A stretch of DNA of 64,000 bases from NCBI RefSeq assembly GCF_009828065.1, contig NZ_WTYK01000005.1:62001-126000 (forward strand). The letters run 5' to 3'. Position numbers and translations under genes: made by a program. The notes beneath the pieces are model-generated. The model ran no database searches. It had not been told where the DNA came from and saw nothing but the letters and a program-made list of their open reading frames with translations. Shown here in pieces: positions 8,785 through 17,791 of the stretch. This DNA comes from Croceibacterium soli. GTDB taxonomy: Bacteria > Pseudomonadota > Alphaproteobacteria > Sphingomonadales > Sphingomonadaceae. Position 1 is the stretch's first letter. Every line of letters begins with the position of its first letter.

Positions 8785-9750
8785 ATGACGCGAATGCTCC
8801 TCAGCGCCCTCGCCTGCGCTCTCGTGGCGGCACCTCTGGCGGCGCAGGAAAAGCCTGCCGAAGCGCCGACGCCTGCCTCAGTGGTGGCGGCTGCGAAGTC
8901 CGCCGAATGGACAGCGATCGACCCGGCCGATCTGCTGGTGATGACGCTTGCGCCGAGCGCGAAGGGCGAGGAGCGGCAGGTGATCGTGCAGCTTCTGCCG
9001 CCGCCGTTCAGCCAGGGCTGGGTCGGCAACATCCGCGCGCTCGCCCGGGCGCACTGGTGGGACGGGACGAGCGTCTACCGCGTGGTCGACAACTGGGTCG
9101 CACAATGGGGCGACGCCGACGAGACCAAGCCGCTGCCGGAAGGCATCCGCGAAGTGCCGGAAAGCGAATATGTCACGCCGGTCCAGCGCGATCCCGCGGG
9201 AGTTCGCGACTACGTGCTGACGCCGAAGCGCGCCGAGATCGTGATCAACCGGTTCATCGATTCTTATGCCGTGACCGGGTTCGTGGCCGGCTGGCCGATG
9301 GCGCTGGACGACAAGGGCGGCGGCACGGCGTGGCCGGTTCATTGCTATGGCCATGTCGGCGTCGCCCGCGACCTTTCACCCGCCACCGGGAGCGGCGCGG
9401 AGCTCTACGCGGTGATCGGCCACGCGCCGCGGCAGCTCGACCGCAACATCGCGGTGGTCGGGCGGGTGATCGAGGGGATCGAGCACTTGGCGACCTTGCA
9501 GCGCGGCAAAGGCGAGGCCGGGGTCTACGACGATCCGGCCCTGCGTGTGCCGATCCTCTCGGTTCGGCTCGCCGACGAATTGCCGGAAGGCGAGCGGCCG
9601 CGGTTCCAGTATCTCGCCAGCGAGAGCGAGAGCTTCGCCAGATATCTCCACGTCCGCGCCAACCGCAGCGATCCGTTCTACCGTGTGCCCGCAGGCGCGG
9701 TGGACCTGTGCAACGTGCAAGTGCCGATCAGGCGAGAGCCCCAGGGGTGA
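8785..9750 (+). CDS. Cyclophilin-type peptidylprolyl isomerase, exported
   Basis: A 321-residue protein with a cleavable signal peptide ([21 protein letters not shown]) followed by a cyclophilin-like barrel: [48 protein letters not shown] and [24 protein letters not shown]. These are the core strands of bacterial periplasmic cyclophilins, with an inserted segment (about residues 110-170) that makes it larger than the 160-190 residue minimum. The ATG that gives a proper signal peptide was chosen; an in-frame ATG eight codons earlier is possible. The open frame extends back through the tRNA gene, which is an artefact. Its stop overlaps the GTG of the next gene. Confidence 0.85.
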   Translation: MTRMLLSALACALVAAPLAAQEKPAEAPTPASVVAAAKSAEWTAIDPADLLVMTLAPSAKGEERQVIVQLLPPPFSQGWVGNIRALARAHWWDGTSVYRVVDNWVAQWGDADETKPLPEGIREVPESEYVTPVQRDPAGVRDYVLTPKRAEIVINRFIDSYAVTGFVAGWPMALDDKGGGTAWPVHCYGHVGVARDLSPATGSGAELYAVIGHAPRQLDRNIAVVGRVIEGIEHLATLQRGKGEAGVYDDPALRVPILSVRLADELPEGERPRFQYLASESESFARYLHVRANRSDPFYRVPAGAVDLCNVQVPIRREPQG

Positions 9751-10067
9751 GCGATCGCGTCCACTTCTCGGCTCCGCTGCTGATCTGGACCAACGAAGCC
9801 GAACGGAGCTCCATGGGCTTCGTGGTGGTTCCGCAGCCGGCGGCCGACGCGATCTCAGCATACGAGCTGGCGCGGCGGCTGGAGCTTGGGAAGCGGCGCG
9901 GCTTCGGATCGGTCAAGGTCACCGTGCGGGTCGGCGGCAGCGAATGGCAGACATCGGTGTTCCCACAGAAAAGCGGGACATGGTTCCTGCCGATCAAGGT
10001 CGCCGTCCGTCGGGCCGAGGGACTGGACGAGGGCGCTCCGGTGGAAGTGGAGCTGGAGTTGCAGTGA
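9747..10067 (+). CDS. DUF1905 domain protein
   Basis: A 106-residue protein starting at a GTG that overlaps the stop of the cyclophilin gene (GTGA). It is a small beta-barrel-like protein with the DUF1905 pattern: FSAPLLIW near the start, GFVVVP, KRRGFGSVKVTVRVGGSEWQTSVFP and GTWFLPIKVAVRRA. Function is unknown. Coupling to the cyclophilin gene suggests co-expression rather than shared chemistry. Confidence 0.82.
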   Translation: MSDRVHFSAPLLIWTNEAERSSMGFVVVPQPAADAISAYELARRLELGKRRGFGSVKVTVRVGGSEWQTSVFPQKSGTWFLPIKVAVRRAEGLDEGAPVEVELELQ

Positions 10068-10070
10068 GCA

Positions 10071-10221
10071 ATCCTCCCTGTTCGGCGCAGCCGAATGGGG
10101 AGGGGGACCGCGACACCGCAGGTGTCGTGGTGGAGGGGTAAGGACCGCCATACCCCTCCGTCAGCCGCCTGACGGCGTCTGCCACCTCCCCATTCCCGCT
10201 TCGCGGGAACAGGGAGGATTT
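10071..10221. repeat. Palindromic intergenic repeat, CCTCCCC/GGGGAGGATTT family, copy 1
   Basis: This stretch begins with AATCCTCCC, passes GGGGAGGGGGACC and GGTGGAGGGG, then reads back through CCCCTCC and CCACCTCCCC to end in GGGAGGATTT. The two outer arms are inverted copies of each other and each half has its own small hairpin. The same architecture recurs at 26583, 29741, 60030 (half), 62512 and inside thiC. Here it fills the space between DUF1905 and the end of the (p)ppGpp synthetase gene. Confidence 0.85.
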
Positions 10222-10223
10222 CG

Positions 10224-12305
10224 CTAGATCCGCTCCGCCTGGGCGATGGCTTCGCTGGCGCGCAGGGCGCTGACGATGCGGGTCAGGTGCATCAGGTCGT
10301 TCACTTCTAGATCGACGTCATAAGTGTGGAACGGATCGTCGCGCTGGGTCAGTTCGAGGTTGATGACGTTGGCGTTGTTCTGGGCGAAGATCCCGGCCAT
10401 TTCGGCCAGCGTGCCGGGGCGGTGATAGAGAACCGCGCGCACGCGGCCCACCGCGCCCTTCGAGCGTTCGCCCCACGACAGGTCGACCCAGTCGGCATCG
10501 ATCCCGCTGGCCAGTTCGAGGCAATCGATGGCATGGACCTGGACCCCCTCGCCCCTGTGACGCAGGCCGACGATGCGATCGCCCGGCACGGGATGGCAGC
10601 ACGGCGCCAGCGTGAAGCCGACGCCCGGGGTCAGGCCCTTGATCGAAATCGCCTGTTCCTGGGCCGGCAGCTCCGGCAGGTCGGCGGTGCTGCCGGGGAC
10701 GAGCGCTTCCATCACTTCGCGGTCGCTCAGCTTGGCGGAACCGATGGCATGCATCAGCGCATCCTCGTCCTCCAGCTCGAGCCTTTCGACCGCGGCCCTG
10801 ATCGCCTTCCTGCCGATCTTGCTCGGCACCCGTGCGGAAATGTCGTCGAACAGCATGCGGCCGATGGCGATGACTTCCTCGCGCTCCTTCTGGCGAACGG
10901 CCCGGCGGATCGCCGCCCGGGCTTTGCCGGTGACGACGAACCCGAGCCAGGAAAGCTGCGGCTCCGCGCTCTTGCCCTTGATGATCTCCACCACGTCGCC
11001 GTTGTTCAGCGGCGTGCGCAGCGGCATGTGCCGCCCGTTGATCTTGGCCCCGACCGTCTGCGCGCCGAGATCGGTGTGCACGGCGAAGGCGAAGTCGACC
11101 GGCGTCGCGCCTTTGGGCAGCTGGAACAGCGCGCCCTTCGGCGTGAACGCGAAGATCCGGTCCTGGTAGATCGCCAGGCGGGTGTGCTCGAGAAGTTCCT
11201 CGGCATCGTGGCTGGCGTCGACGATCTCGATCAGGTCGCGCAGCCAGCCGACCGCGCCGTCCGGCCGATCGCCCTGCTTGTAGGCCCAGTGTGCGGCGAG
11301 GCCGAATTCGTTGAGCCGGTGCATCTCACGCGTGCGGATCTGCACTTCGACGCGCATCGTGCTTTCGTAGATCAGCGAGGTGTGGAGCGAGCGGTAGCCG
11401 TTGCTCTTGGGCGTCGAGATGTAGTCCTTGAACCGTCCCGGCACTGACTGCCAGACCGTGTGCAGCACGCCGAGGGCGCGGTAGCAGTCCTCGATGGTAT
11501 CGGTGACCACGCGGAAGGCGAAGATGTCGGTGATCTGCTCGAAGCTGACATGGCGCTCGGCCATTTTCTTCCAGATCGAGTACGGGTGCTTCTCGCGACC
11601 CGAGACCTCGACCCGTACGCCGGCTTCGGCGAGCGCCTGCTTGACCTTCAGCGCGATAGCATCGACCTGGCCGCCTTCGGAGCTGCGGATCTGCTCAAGG
11701 CGCCCGGTGATCGTGGCATAGGCTTCGGGCTCGATCTGCTCGAACGCGAGCAGCTGCATCTCGCGCATGTACTCGTACATGCCGACCCGCTCGGCCAGCG
11801 GGGCGTAGATCTCCATCGTCTCGCGGGCGATGCGCTGGCGCTTGTCCGGGCTCTTGATGAAGTGCAGCGTGCGCATGTTGTGCAGCCGGTCGGCCAGCTT
11901 GACGAGCAGCACGCGCAAGTCCTCGCTCATCGCCAGGAGGAACTTGCGCAGGTTCTCCGCCGCCCGCTCGTCGTCGGTCATTTGCTCGATCTTGGAGAGC
12001 TTGGTGACCCCGTCGACCAGCCGCGCGACATCGGGCCCGAACTGGTGCTCGATATCCTCGATCGTGGTCAGCGTGTCTTCGACCGTGTCGTGCAGCAGCG
12101 CGGTGATTACCGTGTCCTGGTCGAGCTTCAGGTCGGTCATCAGCCCCGCGACTTCGATCGGGTGGCTGAAATAGGGATCGCCGCTGGCGCGCTTCTGGCT
12201 GCCGTGCTTCTGCACTGTGTAGACGTAAGCGCGGTTGAGCAGCGCCTCGTCGGCGTCCGGATCGTAGGCCTTGACCCGTTCCACAAGTTCGTACTGGCGC
12301 AGCAT
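10224..12305 (-). CDS. Bifunctional (p)ppGpp synthetase/hydrolase (RelA/SpoT homologue)
   Basis: A 693-residue Rsh protein controlling the stringent response. In order it has an N-terminal HD hydrolase domain (HPIEVAGLMTDL, ALLHDTVEDT and LADRLHNMRT with the metal-binding His-Asp), the synthetase domain (RFKDYISTPKSNGYRSLHTS), a TGS domain (IFAFTPKGALFQLPKGATPVDFAF), a zinc-finger-like region (FTLAPCCHPVPGDRIVG) and a C-terminal ACT domain. The intact HD motif and the RFKD loop, rather than the ExDD of RelA, point to a bifunctional enzyme, as expected for a sole alphaproteobacterial Rsh. The start MLRQYELVERV was chosen; the frame opens 36 codons earlier without support. Confidence 0.95.
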   Translation of the reverse strand: MLRQYELVERVKAYDPDADEALLNRAYVYTVQKHGSQKRASGDPYFSHPIEVAGLMTDLKLDQDTVITALLHDTVEDTLTTIEDIEHQFGPDVARLVDGVTKLSKIEQMTDDERAAENLRKFLLAMSEDLRVLLVKLADRLHNMRTLHFIKSPDKRQRIARETMEIYAPLAERVGMYEYMREMQLLAFEQIEPEAYATITGRLEQIRSSEGGQVDAIALKVKQALAEAGVRVEVSGREKHPYSIWKKMAERHVSFEQITDIFAFRVVTDTIEDCYRALGVLHTVWQSVPGRFKDYISTPKSNGYRSLHTSLIYESTMRVEVQIRTREMHRLNEFGLAAHWAYKQGDRPDGAVGWLRDLIEIVDASHDAEELLEHTRLAIYQDRIFAFTPKGALFQLPKGATPVDFAFAVHTDLGAQTVGAKINGRHMPLRTPLNNGDVVEIIKGKSAEPQLSWLGFVVTGKARAAIRRAVRQKEREEVIAIGRMLFDDISARVPSKIGRKAIRAAVERLELEDEDALMHAIGSAKLSDREVMEALVPGSTADLPELPAQEQAISIKGLTPGVGFTLAPCCHPVPGDRIVGLRHRGEGVQVHAIDCLELASGIDADWVDLSWGERSKGAVGRVRAVLYHRPGTLAEMAGIFAQNNANVINLELTQRDDPFHTYDVDLEVNDLMHLTRIVSALRASEAIAQAERI

Positions 12306-12433
12306 GCGGCCACGATGTGCGTATTGTTGCCGCGGGAGCAAGGGGAAACGCGCAGGCGTTGCGGGAACGGCAACAAGTGTTGCGCAATTGGTTCTTACCA
12401 AGGCGGCCGCCACGCCGTAGGAGGGACCCCGCG

Positions 12434-13870
12434 ATGCTGACGGACCCTACCGCCCTGCTGCTCGCGCGGCTGCAGTTCGCCTTCACGGTGAGCTTCCACT
12501 TCATTTTCCCTGCGTTCTCGATCGGCCTGGCGAGCTATCTCGCGGTGTTGGAAGGGCTGTGGCTGAAGACCGGGCGGGCGGTTTACATCGACCTGTTCCG
12601 CTATTGGCTGAAGATCTTCGCCATCGTGTTCGCGATGGGCGTCGTCTCCGGCATCGTCATGTCCTACCAGTTCGGGACTAACTGGTCGGTATTCTCCGAC
12701 CGCGCGGGGCCGGTGATCGGGCCGCTGATGGCCTACGAGGTGCTGACGGCGTTCTTCCTCGAGGCGGGGTTCCTGGGCGTCATGCTGTTCGGCATGGAGC
12801 GTGTCGGGAAGAAGCTGCACTTCGTCGCCACTGTCATGGTGGCGATCGGCACGTTCATCTCGGCTTTCTGGATCCTGTCGGTGAACAGTTGGATGCACAC
12901 GCCGCAGGGCTTCGTGATGGGGGACAACGGACAGTTCCTGCCGGGCGAAAGCTGGCTGCCGATCATCTTCAACCCCAGCTTCCCGTTCCGGCTGGTGCAC
13001 ACGGTGACCGCAGCATACCTGACCACTGCGCTGGTGGTCGGCGGCGTGGGCGCGTGGCACCTGCTGAAGGATCGCGCGAACATGCACGCGCGCAAGATGT
13101 TCTCAATGGCGATGTGGATGGCGGCGCTGGTCGCCCCGCTGCAGATCGTCGTCGGCGACCTTCACGGGCTCAACACCTGGGAGCACCAGCGGCCCAAGGT
13201 GCTGGCGATGGAAGGGCATTACGAGAGCCACCCGGACGGCGCCCCGCTCTACCTGTTCGGCATCCCCAACGATCGCGAGCAGCGGCTCGACTACGCCGTG
13301 GGCATTCCGAAGGTCGGCAGCCTGATCCTCGAGCATCGGCTCGACGGACCGGTCGCCGGGCTCGACACGATACCGGACGATGAGCAGCCGCCGGTGGCGG
13401 TGGTGTTCTGGTCGTTCCGCATAATGGTCGGCTTGGGGCTGCTGATGCTGGCGCTCGGCATGGTCAGCCTGTGGGCGCGCTGGCGCAAGACCCTCTACAC
13501 CTCGCCATTCCTGCACCGGTTCGCGCTGGCGATGTCGCCCGCGGGCTTCGTGGCGGTGATCGCCGGGTGGGTGACCACCGAAGTCGGACGCCAGCCTTAC
13601 GTCGTGTACGGCCTGATGCGCACGGCCGAGGCTGCTTCGCCGCTCGCGACGCCGGCGGTCGCCTCTTCGCTCGCCGCATTCGTGGTGATCTACTTCGCGG
13701 TGTTCGGCACCGGCACCTGGTACATCCTGCGGCTGATGCGCACTCCGCCGCACACGCACGAGCCGGACCTGAAGGACAGCCTCGACGCGCCGATCCGCAC
13801 CGCCGGCACTACGCCCGGGCCGACCCAGAACCCGGGGCACGAGCCGCCGCTTCCGAAGGGGCAGGACTGA
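12434..13870 (+). CDS. cydA: Cytochrome bd-type ubiquinol oxidase subunit I (CioA-like)
   Basis: A 478-residue membrane subunit that binds haems b558, b595 and d and oxidises ubiquinol. The N-terminus RLQFAFTVSFHFIFPAFSIG contains the haem-ligand His, WILSVNSWMHTPQG follows, and the motif GRQPYVVYGLMRT is typical of the cyanide-insensitive CioA branch. The Q-loop is short, also as in CioA. A good Shine-Dalgarno (GGAGGG) lies 8 bp before the ATG. The stop overlaps the cydB start, so the subunits are translationally coupled. The long acidic/Pro-rich tail after the last helix is normal for this branch. Confidence 0.95.
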   Translation: MLTDPTALLLARLQFAFTVSFHFIFPAFSIGLASYLAVLEGLWLKTGRAVYIDLFRYWLKIFAIVFAMGVVSGIVMSYQFGTNWSVFSDRAGPVIGPLMAYEVLTAFFLEAGFLGVMLFGMERVGKKLHFVATVMVAIGTFISAFWILSVNSWMHTPQGFVMGDNGQFLPGESWLPIIFNPSFPFRLVHTVTAAYLTTALVVGGVGAWHLLKDRANMHARKMFSMAMWMAALVAPLQIVVGDLHGLNTWEHQRPKVLAMEGHYESHPDGAPLYLFGIPNDREQRLDYAVGIPKVGSLILEHRLDGPVAGLDTIPDDEQPPVAVVFWSFRIMVGLGLLMLALGMVSLWARWRKTLYTSPFLHRFALAMSPAGFVAVIAGWVTTEVGRQPYVVYGLMRTAEAASPLATPAVASSLAAFVVIYFAVFGTGTWYILRLMRTPPHTHEPDLKDSLDAPIRTAGTTPGPTQNPGHEPPLPKGQD

Positions 13871-14877
13871 TGGCCGTCAGCTTCGACCTGACCGTGATCT
13901 GGGCGTTCATCATCGCCTTCGCGGTGTTCGCCTATGTCGTGCTCGACGGGTTCGATCTCGGCATCGGCATCCTGTTCCCGACGATCACCGTCGGCCACGG
14001 GCGCAACCGGGCGATGAACTCGATCGCGCCGGTGTGGGACGGCAACGAGACCTGGCTGGTGCTCGGCGGGGGCGGGCTGCTGGCGGCTTTTCCGCTGGCC
14101 TATTCGGTGATCCTGCCGGCGACTTATCCGCTGGTGATCGCAATGCTCCTGGCGCTGGTGTTCCGCGGCGTGGCGTTCGAGTTCCGCTGGCGCGACCCCA
14201 AGCACCGGCCGCTGTGGGACGGCGCGTTCTTCGGCGGGTCGGTGATTGCGGCACTCTCCCAAGGCATGATCCTCGGCGCGCTGCTGCAAGGGATCGAAGT
14301 GGAAGGCCGCGCCTATGCCGGCAGCTGGTGGGACTGGCTGACGCCGTACACTCTGCTCACCGGCCTCGGCACCGTCGCCGGCTATGCCCTGCTCGGGTCC
14401 TGCTGGCTGGTGTGGAAGCTGTCCGGCGATGTGCAGGACCATGCCTACAAGCTCGCCATGCGGGCCGGGATCGCGACCCTGGCGCTGATGGCGATGGTGA
14501 GCGTCTACAACCTGCTGCTGCTCGATCAGTATCGGGAGCGCTGGCTGGAATGGCCCAACATCCTGTTCGCCAGCCAGGTGCCGCTGCTGACCGCGATCGT
14601 CGCGTTCACGTTCTTCTGGTCGCTGCGGCGGCGCAAGGAGCTGCTGCCGTTCCTGCTGGCGCTGGCGCTGTTCCTGCTCGGCATGGCCGGCATCGGCGTG
14701 ACGATGTGGCCTTATGTCGTCCCCGCCGACATCACCATCTGGGACGCCGCCGCGCCGGAGAGCAGCCAGGTGTTCATGCTGGTGGGCGTGGCGATCACCC
14801 TGCCGCTGATCCTCGGCTACACCGGCTGGGCTTATTGGGTGTTCCGCGGGAAGGTCGGCCATGAGGGCTACCACTGA
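13870..14877 (+). CDS. cydB: Cytochrome bd-type ubiquinol oxidase subunit II (CioB-like)
   Basis: A 335-residue multi-pass subunit. Conserved segments are [49 protein letters not shown] and [20 protein letters not shown]. Its ATG shares the final A of the cydA stop codon. The length is usual for the CioB type. It is followed immediately by a DUF2474 microprotein, giving a three-gene oxidase operon that probably serves respiration at low oxygen or under oxidative or cyanide stress. Confidence 0.95.
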   Translation: MAVSFDLTVIWAFIIAFAVFAYVVLDGFDLGIGILFPTITVGHGRNRAMNSIAPVWDGNETWLVLGGGGLLAAFPLAYSVILPATYPLVIAMLLALVFRGVAFEFRWRDPKHRPLWDGAFFGGSVIAALSQGMILGALLQGIEVEGRAYAGSWWDWLTPYTLLTGLGTVAGYALLGSCWLVWKLSGDVQDHAYKLAMRAGIATLALMAMVSVYNLLLLDQYRERWLEWPNILFASQVPLLTAIVAFTFFWSLRRRKELLPFLLALALFLLGMAGIGVTMWPYVVPADITIWDAAAPESSQVFMLVGVAITLPLILGYTGWAYWVFRGKVGHEGYH

Positions 14878-14993
14878 TGGCACCCGAGGAGCGGCCGCTG
14901 TGGCAGCGGCTGGCCTGGATGGCGGCGATCTGGGCGGCGAGCGTCGCTGTGCTGGGGGCTGTGGCTTGGGTGCTGCGGTTGTGGATTGGGTGA
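14877..14993 (+). CDS. DUF2474 microprotein of the cytochrome bd operon
   Basis: A 38-residue protein whose ATG overlaps the stop of cydB. It starts [20 protein letters not shown] and ends [10 protein letters not shown]: a short basic and aromatic head followed by one transmembrane helix. This is the pattern and location of DUF2474 proteins, which accompany CioAB-type oxidases much as CydX accompanies CydAB in enterobacteria. A role as a small stabilising subunit is inferred from that parallel. Confidence 0.85.
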   Translation: MAPEERPLWQRLAWMAAIWAASVAVLGAVAWVLRLWIG

Positions 14994-15012
14994 GAGTGGG
15001 CGCGGGGTCGGG

Positions 15013-15210
15013 CCCTCATCCAACTTCGACTAAGCCCCTGCGGGGCTAAGTCTCCGTATCCTTCTCCCACAAGTGGGAGAAGAAGGGTCGCTGCTGCTTC
15101 TCCCGAGTGAGAGTAGAAGAATGCGGCGTAGCGCTGCTCCTTCTCCCACTGGTGGGAGAAGGATACGAAGGCTTGGCAGCTTGCTGCCTAGCCGAAGTTG
15201 GATGAGGGCC
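15013..15210. repeat. Large imperfect palindrome with CTTCTCCCAC/GTGGGAGAAG core
   Basis: About 200 bp between the cytochrome bd operon and the convergent aminopeptidase gene. It starts CCCTCATCCAACTTCG and ends CGAAGTTGGATGAGGG, an inverted repeat. Inside are AGCCCCTGCGGGGCT, two CTTCTCCCACnnGTGGGAGAAG hairpins and GGCAGCTTGCTGCC. Part of it (CTTGGCA...TGCCTAGCCGAAGTTG) recurs near 50551-50595, so it belongs to a dispersed family. It may also act as a bidirectional terminator between convergent genes. Confidence 0.85.
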
Positions 15211-15221
15211 AGCGGTGCCCA

Positions 15222-17117
15222 CTACCCCTCCCCGTTCACAACCTTATCGACCGCAGCCTGGGTCACCGCATGATACCCCGCGCGCGTCCCCGCATAGATC
15301 CGCCTCGCGATCGGCTGGCCCCACTCCCCCTCGCCCATGAGCGCCTCGAACAGCGGGCGGACGAACTTGGTGCGGCCGACGGTCGAGAGGAAGCGCTCGA
15401 CCTGCGGCACGGCGGGCTCATAGCGGTTCTGCATCGCCAGCTCGAGCCAGAGGAACAGCACTTCGTTGTTGCCGGTGCCGGACAGGCCCAGCGCCGTATC
15501 GACCGCAGCGAGCTGCTGCGCGCTGCGGTCGTCCGGCACGCTCTTGAGGAAGCGCTGGCGCTCGGCGGTGGTCCATCCGGACCAGGCGCCCGAGGGAATC
15601 GTGCCGCCGGCCTTGTAAGCCTCCACGGCAGCGTCGACTTCGGCGAAAGCCTGCGGGTCGGGGCGGACGACGTTGTCAGGCAGCCCCGGCTCGAAGATCC
15701 ACTCGCGCAGCTTGAGCCTGCTCGCCAAGGCGGCGTCACCTCGCACGAGGTTCTGCTCCATGTCCTCCAGCAGCATCTGCGATGTCGCGGGCTGGAAGGC
15801 GTGGCGGTCGAACCAGCTCCGCAGCCAGGCATCGAAACGCTGGCGGCCGACGATGTGCTCGACGGTGCGCAGGAATGCCGCGCCCTTGTCGTAGACGATC
15901 TCGCTGCCGGCGCTTTCGACCCCGTCGGGCTGGTGCAGCGCGGTGCCGGGATCGTCGCGGCCGACTTCGGCGAGGACGTCCTCGACCGTGGCGAAGCTCA
16001 GCGCTTCCTCCTGCTCGGCCCGCTCCTTGCCGTAGATCTCCTCCGTGATGCGCCCCTCGAAGTAGGACGTGACCCCTTCGTTGAGCCAGGAATCGCGCCA
16101 GTTGGAGTTGGTCACCAGATTACCCGACCAGGAGTGCGCCAGCTCGTGCGCGACGAGGCCTGTCAGGCTACGGTCGCCGGCGATGAACGTCGGCGTGAGG
16201 AAGGTCATCACCGGGTTTTCCATCCCGCCGTACGGGAACGCCGGCGGCAGGACGATCATGTCGTAGCGGCCCCAGCGGTAAGGGCCGTAGAGCGCCTCGG
16301 CCGCAGTCACCATAGCCTCTGTGTCGACCAGCTCGGCGGCCGCCCGGTCGAGCATAGCCGGCTCGGTCCACACACCGGTGCGCGGGCCGAGCGCGCGGAA
16401 GTCGATGTCTCCCGCCGCGATGGCGATCAGATAGGGCGGGACCGGCTTGTCCATCTTGAAGCGGAAGGCCCGCCGGTCGCCAAGATCCTCCGGCTCCCCC
16501 TGGCTTATGCCGGACATGACCACGTCGAGTGGCTTGGGGGCGGTGATCCGCGCTTCCCAGGTCTGGCGGATGCCGGGGCTGTCCTGAGTTGGGATCCAGC
16601 TCCGGTTGAGGATCGCTTGGCCCTGGCTGAGCAGAAACGGGTGCCGTCCGCCCGCCGTCTGCTCGGGAGCGAGCCACTGCAGCGCGCCCGCCTGCGGATT
16701 GGCCTGATAGGCGATGGTGATGCGCCGTGCCTGGCCGATCTCGATCGTCAGCGGGGCGCCCTTCTCGTCATCCGCTGCGCCGACCCGGAACGGCAGCTCC
16801 CTTCCCGCCTCATCGGTGATCCGCGCGATCCGCAGCCCGTCGCTGTCCAGCACGATGGTCTTGGCGTTCGGCCGCGCCAGGATGTCGAGCACCGCGGTAC
16901 CGCCCACCTGCTTGCCCTGAAAATCGAGGGCGAGGTCGAGCGCCACATGGGTAACGCGGGCCACTTCCGGCTGAGCGTAAGTGGAGGTGTCACGCGCTTC
17001 GGGCGTTGTCAGGATCGGCGAGACCATCGCGGCGCCTTGCGCCGCCGGTGGCGCGGCCGGGATCGTGGTGCAGGCGGAAGCGAGAAGCAGGGCGAGCGTT
17101 GCGGCGGCAAGGCGCAT
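15222..17117 (-). CDS. M1 family metallopeptidase (leukotriene A4 hydrolase-like aminopeptidase), lipoprotein
   Basis: A 631-residue zinc aminopeptidase exported as a lipoprotein (MRLAAATLALLLASACTT, lipobox Cys16). The exopeptidase motif FPYGGMENP is followed by the zinc site HELAHSWSGN plus LNEGVTSYFE, giving the HExxH-18-E pattern. The C-terminal third is helical, as in the leukotriene A4 hydrolase subgroup. The predicted role is trimming of N-terminal residues from peptides at the periplasmic face of the outer membrane. It is monocistronic, divergent from the toxin-antitoxin promoter and convergent with the cytochrome bd operon. Confidence 0.93.
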   Translation of the reverse strand: MRLAAATLALLLASACTTIPAAPPAAQGAAMVSPILTTPEARDTSTYAQPEVARVTHVALDLALDFQGKQVGGTAVLDILARPNAKTIVLDSDGLRIARITDEAGRELPFRVGAADDEKGAPLTIEIGQARRITIAYQANPQAGALQWLAPEQTAGGRHPFLLSQGQAILNRSWIPTQDSPGIRQTWEARITAPKPLDVVMSGISQGEPEDLGDRRAFRFKMDKPVPPYLIAIAAGDIDFRALGPRTGVWTEPAMLDRAAAELVDTEAMVTAAEALYGPYRWGRYDMIVLPPAFPYGGMENPVMTFLTPTFIAGDRSLTGLVAHELAHSWSGNLVTNSNWRDSWLNEGVTSYFEGRITEEIYGKERAEQEEALSFATVEDVLAEVGRDDPGTALHQPDGVESAGSEIVYDKGAAFLRTVEHIVGRQRFDAWLRSWFDRHAFQPATSQMLLEDMEQNLVRGDAALASRLKLREWIFEPGLPDNVVRPDPQAFAEVDAAVEAYKAGGTIPSGAWSGWTTAERQRFLKSVPDDRSAQQLAAVDTALGLSGTGNNEVLFLWLELAMQNRYEPAVPQVERFLSTVGRTKFVRPLFEALMGEGEWGQPIARRIYAGTRAGYHAVTQAAVDKVVNGEG

Positions 17118-17193
17118 GAAGAAACTCCGGCAGCTGATCGTTTCAGAGGGAACTATCGATCCCTCCCTGACCTGCCAATGAAGAATTGCGGGC

Positions 17194-17231
17194 TTGCGGT
17201 CGCTGTGACAGTGTCATATATTTTCGATATG
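17194..17231 (+). promoter_or_regulatory. Promoter/operator of the ParDE-type module, probably leaderless
   Basis: A -35 hexamer TTGCGG and a -10 hexamer TATATT are separated by exactly 17 bp. The spacer holds the palindrome TGACAGTGTCA, and the sequence CATATATTTTCGATATG forms a second inverted repeat that includes the start codon. The -10 ends only 6 bp before the ATG, so transcription would begin at or next to the A of the start codon, giving a leaderless mRNA. The palindromes are plausible sites for autorepression by the antitoxin, as is usual in such modules. Confidence 0.6.
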
Positions 17232-17498
17232 GCTGCTGCACGATCCGCCAAGCCCGTTACAGTTACGCTGGGTCCGCTAAGCGACATGGTCCGGGAGCGG
17301 GTCGAATCCGGCCGCTATTCTTCCGCCAGCGAGGTACTGCGGGCTGGCTTGCGAGCGCTCGAGCGCGAGGAAGCCGCGCTCGATGAAATGCTCAAGAAGA
17401 TGGTGCAGGAAACCCTGGCCGATCCAGGCGAGCTGATCCCGCACGAAGACGTTTTCGCGCACCTCGATGACTTGCATCGGCAGCGCACCGGGTCGTGA
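17229..17498 (+). CDS. ParD-like ribbon-helix-helix antitoxin
   Basis: An 89-residue protein starting VTVTLGPLSDMVRERVESGR after a short basic head, then YSSASEVLRAGLRALEREEAA. This is the CopG/ParD pattern of a DNA-binding beta strand, two helices (the second with S-A-S-E-V-L-R) and an acidic toxin-binding tail. The gene overlaps the following toxin gene by 4 bp. By family it binds and neutralises the RelE/ParE-type toxin and represses the operon. Confidence 0.9.
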   Translation: MAAARSAKPVTVTLGPLSDMVRERVESGRYSSASEVLRAGLRALEREEAALDEMLKKMVQETLADPGELIPHEDVFAHLDDLHRQRTGS

Positions 17499-17791
17499 AA
17501 GATTACAGGGTTGTCTGGCAATCCGATGCGCGAAGCGATCTGATTGCCATCTATCGCTGGATAGCCGATGCCGCCGACCCGGGAACCGCCATCGGCTTCA
17601 TCGAGGCCATCAGGGGCCACACCGGCAAGCTCGCGTCATTCCCTTCAAGAGGCCGCCCACGCGAGGACATCGGCCCCGGTATCCGTACGGTGCCTTTCAG
17701 ACGGCGCACGCTGATCGCATACCGGGTCCATTCCGACTGGGTGGAAATCCTGCGTGTCGCTTACGCCGGACGACATTTGGGTCTGGACTAA
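17495..17791 (+). CDS. ParE/RelE-superfamily toxin
   Basis: A 98-residue protein starting at a GTG inside the antitoxin stop (GTGA). It reads YRVVWQSDARSDLIAIYRWI, then FPSRGRPREDIGPGIRTVPF, RRRTLIAYRV and EILRVAYAGRHL. This is the ParE fold, with the conserved arginines in R-x-x-P and the IL-R-V-x-H/G end. ParE toxins poison DNA gyrase, while RelE relatives cleave mRNA on the ribosome; the sequence fits ParE better. Its last 3 bases overlap the convergent end of hemF. Confidence 0.9.
   Translation: MKDYRVVWQSDARSDLIAIYRWIADAADPGTAIGFIEAIRGHTGKLASFPSRGRPREDIGPGIRTVPFRRRTLIAYRVHSDWVEILRVAYAGRHLGLD

Noticed and set aside
10070-10223. Insertion sequence between DUF1905 and the (p)ppGpp synthetase
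   Set aside because: No transposase and too short; the element is one of the small palindromic repeats.
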